From Agaricus subrufescens (lineage: Eukaryota; Basidiomycota; Agaricomycetes; Agaricales; Agaricaceae), in contig CM057059.1 in the NCBI GenBank assembly GCA_029945375.1, positions 1,736,001-1,800,000 of the forward strand: a stretch of 64,000 nucleotides of DNA, written 5' to 3'. Below the pieces are notes generated by a model that saw only the letters and a list, made by a program, of their open reading frames with translations, ran no database searches and was not told where the DNA came from. This document shows, one piece after another, positions 1 to 11,059 of this stretch (position 1 is the stretch's first letter; the number at the start of each line of letters is the position of its first letter). A program made the position numbers and the translations under genes.

Positions 1-1543
1 CACAATACCGTGGACTAGTCATCCACTCATCCGAGTTTGGTGCACATCTCGATGAAATCCTCGAAAGGGTAAAGCCGCATTCGGAAGGCCACGAAGGATC
101 TATTGTTGTCATCGGTGGCGGCAAGTCTGCCCAGGGGTGCGTGGTACAGAACAGTCGGAAATCAGCTAACTATTGATATCTGTCACAGTATTTGTGCGAA
201 GCTCACAAAAGAGGGTCGGAGGTGTTCTATCGTTTTCAATAAAGGGGATAGCTTTATCGCAAGCAAGAACATTTTGCCGGACTGTATTCGTCGCAGCCGG
301 TTCGCATAGCATTCTTCGCACCCATAACCGGCTAATTCTGAGAACAGACTATTTGGTATTTTCTCACCTCATATACACCTAAGGACCCGCCTAGAGTGAG
401 TACTCGTATTTGGCAGGTTGTATCTAAACAGAGTAATTTGATCACAGGCGCTTTCTCCACGGAACTGCTTTGGGAGGTAAGATGACTCGATTCTTCTGGG
501 ACAAGGTTGCAGAAACTTGTGTATGTGGACGCTTCTTTTCTCTTAGTCTTCGCATACTAACTGAACTAGTTGGACGCCTTTGATATTCCAAAGGATTCCC
601 CACTAAGGAGAACACACCCTCTATTCTGGGGGATCCGAACCAATGATGAAGGGACTGCCGCCCCGGATAGCTACTATACAATGGCCGTCAAAGGTGAAAT
701 CGAAGTTGTAGCCCCCGCACATGCAGTTGGCTTCGCTAGGGATGGCGAATCTGTGCTCCTAGACACTGGGAAAACGCTCAAAGCAGATGCTGTAATTCTG
801 GCCACAGGTTACCAGTCCTCATGGACGAAGATAATTTCTGGTGCGATCTTGAACTATATCTTCTCAGTCTTTTGCCTAAACAAAGTCGGCTCAGCGAAAA
901 TGGCCGACGAGATCGGCATCAACAAACATCCACCTTTTTCAAAAGTAACCAATAGTTGGGACTACTCTTCACTCCGCGGAGGACCAGAAGCACATCCTGA
1001 AAATGAACGCTGGGTCACCTCGATATACAGAGGAATCGTTCCTGCAAAGAATATCCTTAAACGTGATTTCGCTGTCGCGGGCACTTTGGTAAGGTTTACG
1101 TTACCGATCCCTCATCGGCCCGGATAATACTTCTATGACTTAGTTTACTTTTAATTTTGGCTATACAAACGAAGTCGTAGCCCATTGGATTTCTTCATAT
1201 TTCCAACAGGAGTCCATGCGCTTGCCTACTAGCGTTGATGAAGCTATGGCCGAAGCTGAACGAGAATCAGCCTGGATGAGAAGGCGCTATCCCGACATGC
1301 TTTCTTGGGTCAACGCGAGTTACAGTGGTAGTTTGAACTTTTGGACGTGAGTGTTAGTGACCGCCCTGCAGTATTTTAGACTGACATGTGATTGTAAGCT
1401 GGTGCCAAGCAGTTGATGATCTTCTTGAGGATATGCGGTTGCCTATATATCGCAGTAAGGGTAACTGGCTCACTTGGCCTTTCAAGGTCGTCCAACAGAA
1501 AGAGATAGCATCTCTGACAAATGAACGTCGAGACAGGCGGTAA
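1..1543 (+). CDS. Flavin-containing monooxygenase-like protein (5'-truncated by window edge)
   Basis: FAD/NADPH-dependent monooxygenase of the FMO-like class, which oxygenates small N-, S- or carbonyl-containing substrates; the real substrate cannot be told. Seven exons are readable: 3-136, 189-299, 348-395, 448-520, 570-1088, 1210-1327 and 1413-1543 (TAA). The first exon encodes YRGLVIHS, the FMO-type F/YxGxxxHS signature, followed by VVIGGGKSAQ, the second (NADPH) glycine-rich Rossmann motif. The fifth exon has VILATGYQSS, the ATG-type motif of FMOs. The FAD-binding N-terminus lies upstream of the window. All introns fit phase; the sixth (1328-1412) uses a weak donor, so that junction is the least certain. 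About 377 codons are visible with no internal stop. The annotation as an FMO-like enzyme is secure, the physiological role is not. Confidence 0.88.
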
Positions 1544-1973
1544 CATGTCTTCTTTATTTCATGAATAGATTCAGTGTACAAGGGGAACGTCTGCCCAAGG
1601 GAATGAGCTATACGAAGTGCAAATAAACTAGTCAAATGCCCTCATTATCTACTCCGCAGCAACCCTGGCCTGAAACGAAGGAAACTCCAGTCGTTCGGCG
1701 AACCTCTCGGGCCAGTTTTGTGGTGAACCATGAGGCCGTTGAACTGCGCAAACATGGAGCAGTCAATCCTAAAGTTGGTCACCATGGCCAATGATACTCT
1801 CTATCTCACCCAACTCAACGGGCTCATGTACGTCGTACCCCATGTCGAACTATCTCACATGTCAATCCAATATCAAATAAGATAACTCGGCATCTCATGT
1901 TATACTCATGTTATAATGAAAGGCAAACGTATCAGGTAAAACAAGATTGAACTTCAATATTATCTCCTGCTCA
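1544..1973. other. Intergenic, FMO 3' end to regulator 3' end
   Basis: Convergent intergenic space of about 430 bp. Only short open frames without family resemblance are seen. It presumably holds the two 3' UTRs and terminators. Confidence 0.5.
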
Positions 1974-3238
1974 TTACGCACCACATGGTTTACTCTTCGG
2001 TCTCTTATGCTGGCCTCTCCGCGATTCGACTGGATATTCACATTTGAAAGACCGCCGCGCGCATTGGCTACGTAAACGAACTAAGTGATGAGCGTCTTGA
2101 CAGTAACAAATACTCACTTGCACGTTTGGTCTGGGTTTGACTCCGAAGGCCGACCACAGGCAATCTTACGCTCGCGACAAAACAAGCATGCGAGGCCAAG
2201 CTTTTTTTTCGTTGATGCCCGACCAGGGGAAGTTGTTGACGTTCTTCCGACATTTGACGGAGGCGGAATGTGTTTCAGTGACTGAAAGCCCTGATCGCGG
2301 TTCTCTCCTCTAAAACCCTGAACTGTCGTCGGATGAGAGTCAGAACCACGACCACGGCCACCTTTTCTCTCTGTTTTCGACCTTTTAGGTAATGACCGCT
2401 GCGAAATAGGGGCGCCCTCATGGTACCTCCTGAGCTGTTTACCCGTAGGCTTTACTCGGGCAGCAGCTTTTTTCCGTCGTTTCGCTCCTCCTTCCTTCTG
2501 TGGTGCCACGGCAGCCTCGCCCTCGGATCGGATAGTCTGCGTCGTCATGTACACTAAATTGGCTGACAGCTCGGAGTATGTGGAGTGTTGGTTGGGGAGG
2601 ATAGAATCATGATTTATCTTGGGATACGAGTCAATGTTATTGAAAGGATTGTCGACCGTGACTGGAGGAAATGGGAGCGTCAAGGAAGGAGAAAAAGGTT
2701 CTTCAGGGTGAGAACCCGTGGCAGAGTTCTTTTGTACGTTAGGACACAATGACGACATCATCTCTCGGCATAGGGGTTGGGTTTCGATTGTGTGCGCACT
2801 TCCCGCGAACCGATGAGCAGAGAGTAGACCATTGTGCTGAGGAATGTCAGCACAAGTAACAAGATATATGGCACGATAAAGTACTCACTGTGTAATAATA
2901 CCCATCATCGTTCGTACGAACAGATTCTTGTAGCTGCTGATTCTCAGGGTGCACTTCATAGGCGTATTCGTAATGAAGCGATATTGTTTGAGGGTGCTGG
3001 ATGTTGTAGCAATAGGATTGTGCATTGTCAGCAAATTCGGCTGAATCTGTCCGCTCAGATGATGTCGGCCCCCCGGTACCATAGGTATAACCGAATCCGG
3101 CAAGGTTGGAAATCGCCTGCAGGTAGAGTCAATACTGATTCCTACGACTTCGAAGATCCTGAGCCGACCTGGATATCTTGTAGTCCAAGACTGCCATGAC
3201 TCGGCCAGAGATATTCTTCATGTGGCTCGTGGGTAATG
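1974..3238 (-). CDS. Zn2Cys6 (C6 fungal-type) transcription regulator with C-terminal zinc cluster
   Basis: Nuclear DNA-binding protein. Resolved exons on the minus strand are 3169-3238, 2889-3116, 2118-2836 and 1974-2067 (TAA at 1974-1976), joined in matching phases by introns of about 50 bp. The last junction completes the zinc cluster: CLFCRERKIAC, then a loop, then CNQCARRSFKC, six cysteines in binuclear-cluster spacing, ending SKPCGA. Before it comes a basic stretch rich in K and R (around plus 2340-2530), likely nuclear localisation. The N-terminal part is low-complexity (S, P, Y, Q, N) like an activation region. The zinc cluster sits at the extreme C-terminus, unlike the classic ascomycete layout with an N-terminal cluster and fungal_trans domain. 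The 5' end is not resolved: an open minus-strand frame at about 3,650-3,900 (S/T/Y-rich) may be an upstream exon. Target genes are unknown. Confidence 0.75.
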
Positions 3239-5565
3239 CTGGGAGAAAATTCATGGCAAAGCATATTGACAACTATGTCACGATACTGAAGATGAACTGG
3301 GCGTAAGGAAACAAAACTGGCGATAGTAAAAAAATAGGGCGAAGATCGGAAAATTTGTATATATATATATGCCACCTGCTAGTATGAAGCCCATCTGCTT
3401 CCGCCACGAGGCTGTCAGTTAAAGTCGCATTTACACCAGATCATCATCAAAACATTGAATTTGAACTGTGTCCACCATTGTCAAGGAAGCCAAGTTCCAA
3501 ACTTCGATCCTAGTGTTGATTCCGCTATCATATCGTTAACAAAAAGGATAAAGGATACCCGTTTTGGGAAGCGTGTGGAATTTAGGATCTTGGTTCAGAT
3601 CGGCTCGACTTGAAGTACTTTCATACCACAAACGGAGTGGGAGGTATACCATTAATTCCTCGAGGCCTCGAGCCCCAAAATCAAAAGTTGAAACCAATAA
3701 CCTGACGGCGGTGTCGAGATATAGTAGAAGCTCCTCCAATCGTGAAGATCACGCTGAGACTGGTTTCCACTATAAGAATAGGTTGAATGAGCAGGCGCGG
3801 ATTGTGAGGCAGATATATCCAAAACCACTACTGGCCCATTCAAAGAATCCGATGGATGGCCATAGGGAGGAGAAAAAGTCGGTGATCAAGCCGAAAAATG
3901 AATACCGTTTGATTCAGTTAAGATCATTTAGTGATTGATTGACGAAGGCTACTTAGGTTAGCTTCGCCTCGGAGCCCACCATTCTCACCAGCGTCAATCC
4001 CAGCATTTGCCTCTTAGATATTGCTCAGAAAATCTGCGCACAAGGTTTAACGCTGCTCTTTTCCTGTGACATGAGCCTCGCAAAGCTTCATACGTCTGTC
4101 AAACCGCGGTTTCCGGAACGCTCCTGCCAAATAAGGTATAGGGTTCAAAGCCAGCTCACGGTAACACCTTCCTTTCATCTCGAGCCTCTTCCATTGCGGT
4201 ATTGCTGGAGAATGACCTAATGTAATTGTACGTCTCAGCTTAACCTTACTGATGTTACCTACGAGCAAATTGCCGTAGCGGGGGCATGGTGGAGTCGCGG
4301 TGGGGTTGTAAGTAGAAGGGGTGGGAAGCACGAAGAACAGAATTTCAGGGATCATTATGAGAGTCAGTGACCTAGAAGCAGAGAGGGCGCGATCGGCACC
4401 CTCTCTGGAAGGTAATCGTCACTCAGCTCGAAGCCTCGAACTCGATACAATTTCAAGTTTCCGCCTGCAAGGCATACACATACATGCTGCGTCTATACGA
4501 GTTATATGCCAACGTACTTACGGGGGAACTAGCCGCTTCTTCGGGGAAAGATACAGCCCCAAGTCACTATTATTGACTGCGGCAATCTAGAACCCTACCA
4601 GAAGACTCGTACAATGTGGATCACCACCATGACTAAGAACCCGAAGGCATAGGTGAGGACTGGAACGTGAGTGCTTGAGAATAGTACATCTATGCTGGGC
4701 GCTACTCTTAATGGACGAGACAGATCCTTCAGTTACCCTTTCTTTCTATAAACATTTGCGACAATTGTCAAAGATATACTCCCGATCCCAAGAGCCTCAA
4801 ATACGCAAGGCGTCTTAAAACCCACCCCCTAGCCGATATGATGGAGGCCATTACGTTTTCGACCAGCTGCATATATTGAATATGGAAGACATGCGACTCT
4901 AAATATCGAAGTTAGCACCCTGGAGAAAACCTTAATACCATACTCATTACCCCAGATGCTTGACTGAAACAGGGCTTGGCATGCGTCTGTACTAGTAGAA
5001 GAATCGGTTTCGGAAATGAGATATTGATCCTCTAGTAATGCGCCGGCGAAGCGTAGCCAGCTTGTGGCCAATTTGAGTACTATACAAGGTGCTCGAACCA
5101 CTCACCAATTAATAACTTTGAAGCGAGATATCTATGCATTCAAGTTCGAGGTGCTGACAATTATCAGAATCACCCCCATTGCGACATAGTTTCTACTCTA
5201 ATTCGGGTACCCGGACGTCACGCCCATGTTCGATCCAAGGAGGGCAAGAAAATGACTTCTATCTGAACAAAAAAACTAGTATTACTGAATATTTATCATG
5301 AAAGAACCAGAGTGGTATCACACTTTTAATACAAGCAGTGGCAGATGTCACGTAAATATGCGAAATAATTTGGTAATGTTTCACCAGTGCGGTGTATCTG
5401 TTTACAATTCGGTTGTATGCGTGTATCACTCGTGACATGACGTTGTGTGTGTGGGTCGTGGCATGGCATTCAAAAGCAATAATACATTCACGCAATTACC
5501 ATAAACACTACACTCGAGATAAATCTTGGGCCCATAATCAATACTACTAACTATCTAAGTAGCGG
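3239..5565. other. Unresolved region; possible upstream exons and membrane-protein fragments
   Basis: No complete gene can be supported. On the minus strand, 3,650-3,900 is open and serine-rich and could belong to the regulator downstream. Minus-strand stretches at about 4,590-4,800 encode hydrophobic segments (for example FGFLVMVVIHIVRVFW) next to a possible VYRKK loop, reminiscent of a 7-TM protein, but start, stop and most exons could not be joined. An (AT)n run lies near 3,357-3,370. From about 5,100 to 5,565 nothing is seen. Confidence 0.25.
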
Positions 5566-6779
5566 TCACGGAGTCATACATTGTGATAAAGCGCCCTGTC
5601 CTGACTCCGTCTTTGATGCACGGGGTTCTTCAACCGACTCTACGGAGCTACTGTGGCTCGTAGCGGGGTTATTCCACCTGAGAGCACTGATTTTGACACT
5701 GCTGTGCTGCTGCGGTGATTGATATGCGATCCCGTGAGCTACTCGATACAAAACGAGGACGCAAGCGATCATCTGTAATGATGCATTTGAGCGAGTTGCT
5801 TCTCATGTGTTTGTAAAATATACCTCAATGTAAGTCTCGACGTTTACAAAAAATTGATAGAGGGGGTTCGAGAGTGCCCATAAGATTGCCGTAATAATGG
5901 TCCACACAGACTGCATAGCGTAGGATTCAACGAGCATTATAACAATATGCATATACTTGGTTTGAAGTTGGTCCGCCCCTGTCCTATTATGTCAATTAGT
6001 AACCCTTGGTTGAAAATGGGCCTACCTATCATTTCGCTGTGGCGTTGATGCTGATAAGCAATATATCCAGCTATCAACGTTGTGCAATAGATTGTGATCG
6101 TAGCGTGAAGCGAAAATTCCGCAATTCCGAGTTTGAGGCCTTGGTCTTCGCCGCCTGGAAGAATCAAAGTAAGATCGTGGACCAATGCCTTTATTTCTAG
6201 TGCTAAATTGATGTGAAAACTGTTCAACTCGGGTGACCCAGGCACATTAACAAAATTGAACATACGGGTGGAGGCCAGCAGGCACAGTAAAGGTAACATG
6301 ACGACCAGTTTTCCATACCTTGTGACACTCCAAATTGCCCACAAGCGCCATATCTTGGTACCTCTGGTGAGATACCTGCGTGGAAATTCAATAAAACAAC
6401 ACACCTGAATGGCATCGAATATCAAAACTATCAACCAGTTGCAAACGTGGCATATCATGGTTGGAACTTTCAATACAATAAATTCATACGCCACCGGACC
6501 ACCAGGGAAATTGTAATGCTTTGTGAAGGCGTCTTGGATGATCCATACATTCATGGCCAGAGTAGCTAGCCCAAGCAACATGCCTGCAGTAGTGAATGAC
6601 ATCATGATCACTGTTTGTCTTTTTCTGTCATGACTTCGAAGCTGTGGTAACGCAGAATGAACGTATAAAAAGTAGAGTGTGAAGGCAATGCCATAGAGGG
6701 TACCAGCAACGGATGTACTGCCAATGAGCTCGAGTTGTGTGATAAGGAGCAGATCCCCTTGAAGGGGGTTGATATCCAT
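5566..6779 (-). CDS. 7-TM membrane protein, unnamed basidiomycete family (copy A)
   Basis: Integral membrane protein of 333 aa encoded by five exons: 6405-6779, 6266-6353, 6026-6202, 5824-5978 and 5566-5772 (TGA). Exon borders agree with the paralogs at 14.5, 18.6 and 23.9 kb; exon 2 is 88 nt and exon 3 is 177 nt in all four. Seven hydrophobic segments can be placed: two in the N-terminal third (starting LELIGSTSVAGTLYGIAF), one before the first intron, one in exon 2, one in exon 3, one in exon 4 and one opening exon 5, which ends in the conserved VLYRVAHGIAY motif. The tail of about 50 residues is polar. The topology suggests a receptor-like or multi-span protein of the plasma or an internal membrane; no ligand or enzymatic motif is visible. 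The start ATG at 6779 opens MDINP, shared with copy C. Function unknown. Confidence 0.85.
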
Positions 6780-9150
6780 GGAAGGGCAGAGGTGTTGTTT
6801 ATCGAAGAAGTGTCTTCTACTTATATATAAGTCCTAAGGTAGGGAAGAACATTAAGGCGAGTCGACTTGAGACATCGGCCACCGGGAGTGGTCAGATTGA
6901 GACTCCTGATACGGCAGCATTGGATAACAAGATGCCACCTCAGTAGCCTCTTGATAAGGCATCGTGAACCTACGATCAACGTCGGACAAGCTTCTCACTT
7001 ATGATCATGATGATGAACCGGTGAGATGATCTTGCCGAACCTCTCTCTAGAATGGTGACTGAATAAACAAGAGAATCAGTAGCAGAAATAGATCGGCATC
7101 CAGGCAACATTACCAAAGTGGAATGCAGCATGCCGTGAAGTGCATGGTAAACAGATAGACCTTAACTTGAATGTTCTGCGATCAGGTAACCAGGTAGTCA
7201 AGCAGCAATCTTGAATATGCCAAACTGTTTGTTCGACATCAATGTAAATAAAGGTTAACTCGGAAGCTATTCCGTTTCCCATGACAATTAACCCCAATAC
7301 AAAGCCGGCTTTCTGCTTCAAGACCGGTATACATGTGATAAGAAGCATGGCTCATCTGCCAATCAGGCTTTAAATTCTCGTGACAATGGAGATTCATCTA
7401 TAATTAGTTTTTCATCCTAAAACAGAATAACAAACGGTGGTAGTTAGCGGGTTGGAGTGTAGAGTGCTAGATACAACGATGGGAGAAACGAAGTTGTAGA
7501 GTAGTAGGATTATCTTGAATGCGTGAACTTAGATTATCAGGGCTCGCTGTCCAGAAGGTTTCAGGTGGGCAAGGTCTAAATTAGAGACAAGACTGGTGGG
7601 GCTAGCAGGAAGGTGTGGTCTGGCTTGGTACACGAGGTCGTTGAGCATTGCTCGAATACTTGAACCAATTGACACCCTTTAGGTAAGATTTGGCATGTGG
7701 TTGTGAGTAAACGGCCATATAAGCACGCTCACACTCGAACATCAAGAACACCTAAGCCTATTCGTGGTTGATCAGAGCGTTTTGTCAGCAGGAAATACCA
7801 AGTCGCTTGATCATGCGACATTGTTCCGTGCTAACCAAACCAGATAGAGTTAACCCAAAGAATGATGCTACAAGAATCTGACAACTCGATAAGAGAGAAT
7901 TGGTAAAGGTTAAGGCTTGACCCTTTTTCTAGCATCAGATTCTACAGGACCAGGCCTACTTTTGGTTATCTAAATTTATTCTCCGGTAATATGACCACTG
8001 GTACAACATTGTACCCAACGCTACTCCATTCTGAGATTGCAAGGATATCAAGGTCAATCAAGCTACTGGTAACCACACGCCCGTTTCTGGAGTCCAGTAC
8101 GTAGGACAGTCATCAGAGATCCGAAAATAGATGGTAACAACTCGGCAGTATTCTATTTGCGGTATGATTCTGGCGCAAAGCCCTGGCTGCGTAATTGAGC
8201 CCAGCGCGCTCTATACAAGGCTTTGGGATTATTGAGCTGACCTCTAGTAGAATTCAAGAGGGTTTATTTGAGATTTTGGGTTATAGCAGGCCGATGATGT
8301 GTATCATGTGACAAGTGACAAGTGACAGATGGGTGTTCCTGTCAACCTGTCACACGATCTTTCGACTCTGAATTGAACATCAACAAATCGTGTGGTATTC
8401 GCTGTTATCCCCCTAAACACTCTGATAGCTTTCCAGCTTCAACGCATTATTTATGTGTGTTAATTCTGTCAGAACTTTACTAGTTTCACAAGTTCTATAT
8501 CAATCTTTATCTGTACATCTTCCAGACCGTTCTGAGCGGCTTCCATTGAACTTGTCATTTGATCCCGAAACATTTACCTACGAATGCGAAACAATACACG
8601 GCGCTCCATCACCGCTCTCAGCTTATCTTTGCACATGCTAAAGGAGCTTGAAACTCTTGACCTCATTTGCGCTACCTGTTAGTACCTTGAGTTTGATACT
8701 GATTGGAGCTCTGAGACTGAGAAATTTTCTCCGTGAGCGAGATACTCCTGCTGTCTGGCGCTGGAAGACCTTGTTAATTGCTAATTGCTAATTTGACGGC
8801 CTCCAATGATATCTTCTTAAAACTGCGTGTAACTTTGATGAAACATCAGGCGCAGCTGTTTGATCCGGTGTGCTTCCTGGCGCTCGTCAAGAGCAATTTT
8901 GAATCCTTACCTCAAGATGGGCTTAGCTGTCCATCTGCAAGTCATGGCGCTCCGCGGTCTGCCCTAATAACTGAATTCCTGTCCTAGTCCTCCCTCTGTC
9001 CTTCTACTGCGTAGATCGTCTTAAAGCCCGAGGACCTTGTAAAATCAGTGGCACTTGAAAATCAACACAAAATTTTTTATTTATTTATTTATTTCTGTTT
9101 CGCTACCCTTTACAACGTTTAAAGCTACAATAAAGGCAATGCAAATACAA
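6780..9150. other. Duplicated intergenic spacer with a conserved ORF relic
   Basis: No complete gene. At 7,076-7,348 (minus) a short frame encodes a hydrophobic stretch ending SELTFIYIDV; the same frame with SELTFIYIDT recurs at 16,054-16,260, so this is either a decayed gene or a small exon carried by the duplication. Around 8,450-8,990 the plus-strand sequence matches 17,850-18,330, but no frame is preserved in both copies. A short (TTTA)n tract lies at about 9,078-9,093. Confidence 0.45.
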
Positions 9151-9154
9151 CTAT

Positions 9155-9930
9155 GCGATTATGGAAAACTGTAAATAGTTCTGGTTCTGTTGTGTACTGA
9201 TATAGGACCCACTACCATTCCGGCTGACAATACCCGTTCTCATTGGAGGATGGTAATTTTACCGTAAAAAAACCAGTTATAGCATCATGAGGCTTCTGGT
9301 GCGATTGATGTCCTTTCCCGCAGGACGCCCAGTACAAAACCAGGACAAAGGCAATCATCAGGGTAGTTCTCAGGAAAGTTTTTCCTCACGTAAATTTGTG
9401 AAACTTACCTTGATATAGGCTTTGTTAGTGGTGAAGAATTGATCAACAGGATTGGTCATATCCCATAACATCACCGTGATGATGCTACATGCAGTCTCCA
9501 TAGCATCAGATTTATTGAGTCACGGAAAGGTTAGTTACAAAAATGGCGCACCTACATTGTCATAACGATAAGAACAACAATCAGCTTATAGATATGGCAT
9601 ACCGTCAATTTATGTTTTGACATAACAAATTCATATGCTACTGACCCACCGGGAAAATTGGGGCATCTCGGATAATGCAGATATCTAATCCTAGATTCAA
9701 AAAACTAGACAGTATAGCTGTGGTAGTGGCCGTGAGCATGAATGTCACCTACCTTTTTTTGGCCTTTGCCTCGAAGCTGCGGGGGTAAGTGATGAACGGG
9801 CGTATTGACAAAAGAGAGCAAAGACGATGCGGTAGAGGATCCCTGCCACAGATGTAGTGGTTATCAGTTCGAGCTGTGGGGTAGGAAGCAGGTCTCCCTG
9901 AAAAGCAGGATTGCTGTCTGTGAGCATCAG
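9155..9930 (-). pseudogene. 7-TM family pseudogene (decayed counterpart of 18,567-19,779)
   Basis: Remnant of the same 7-TM family as the intact gene at 18.6-19.8 kb. The N-terminal exon is recognisable (ITTTSVAGILYRIVFALF at about 9,800-9,870) but ends in a stop within a K/R-rich segment, and the initiating ATG is changed. The TM3 stretch with PGGSVAYEFVMSKH is at about 9,600-9,660. The segment for exons 2 and 3 is missing: sequence jumps at about 9,540 from the exon 4 homologue to the end of the exon 1 homologue, a loss of roughly 450 bp against the intact copy. The last-exon homologue survives near 9,160-9,360. No open frame can produce the protein. Confidence 0.8.
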
Positions 9931-11059
9931 GGAATCACTGATCGTAGAGCAGAACGTACTACTCACATTAAAATGTATGTATAGCAACAAAGTATCTTTA
10001 GTGGATGAGGGGGATGCTATCGTGCTGAAGCTGAGGGTTTCGCACTGAGGCTTGAAAGTGGGATCATACCCCTTTGTGAGTTGGCGCCTCAACTACATCT
10101 TATTATACTCCCACCGCTTCACCGCCCATAGCGAGCTAGTCCCATGACTCGATCATGACGAGCTAATTAAAAAACCGTGGCATCCTCCTACTTATACCTT
10201 GTGGTGCGTCGAAAGACCTATTGAGGGTTGATATAGCCGATAAAATATACAATTAAGACGGCGTTTGTAGACACCCGCACAAAGATATACACTCATCTGA
10301 GCTTAACCTGAAAAACCGTTGAATAATTACCCGGGACGAGTTAACTCATCTAGGCTATGTTGATCAAGCTGTTGAGTCGGATGGGTCAGCGGAAGACAGG
10401 TGGAGCATCGCTACACCCAGGAAGTGCTGGAATGTATGCAGTTGATTGATGGTATCGCTGATGCGTCCATGGGCTCCTTAGTAATAGAGACCCTTTGAGA
10501 ACGTTCCTATTCCAGGGTGGTACAAGGAGTGATATTGTACGGTCGTATACTGATGATACACTTGATAATTCCATTGTCTGATATTGATACTCCCCTCTAA
10601 CAAACAAGAGTTCAAGTTTGGAGTTGCGGGCCACTGGCACAAGATCCGTGGCTACCACGCGGGGTTGAACGGTGCAGAGTTATTCCGCACGGTTGATTTT
10701 GACTACGTGTGCTAGTATAGCTCAGCTCAGGCGGGTGGTGTTTAATGCTTCATCAAAAGCGGCAGTGTGGAGGTCTACGATCACAGGTGAAACCTATTTA
10801 TATAAGGTTGATAGATATCAACTATTTGTCAAATCTCCCCTATCTCTTCCCACCCGGCCAACCTTCTTTTCAGTCCCATGTGTAGTCTCGGTTGCATTGC
10901 GTAAGTATGCATTTTGTTTGCCCGATTGATTTGCTAGATCATTTGCCTCGGGAGCCTGCCTATAGACACTGCTCCTCAATGAATGTTTTGGTCGTATCTC
11001 TCAACTTGATTATAGGGGTCGTTTACCCGAGGGGACGTGAGCACGAAGTTTGTGATGTG

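Noticed and set aside
2834..3199. Plus-strand open frame of 121 codons
   Set aside because: It is antisense to well-phased exons of the Zn2Cys6 regulator.
4321..5101. A full 7-TM gene on the minus strand
   Set aside because: Hydrophobic pieces exist, but no continuous set of phase-matched exons or the DUF6533 signature could be found.
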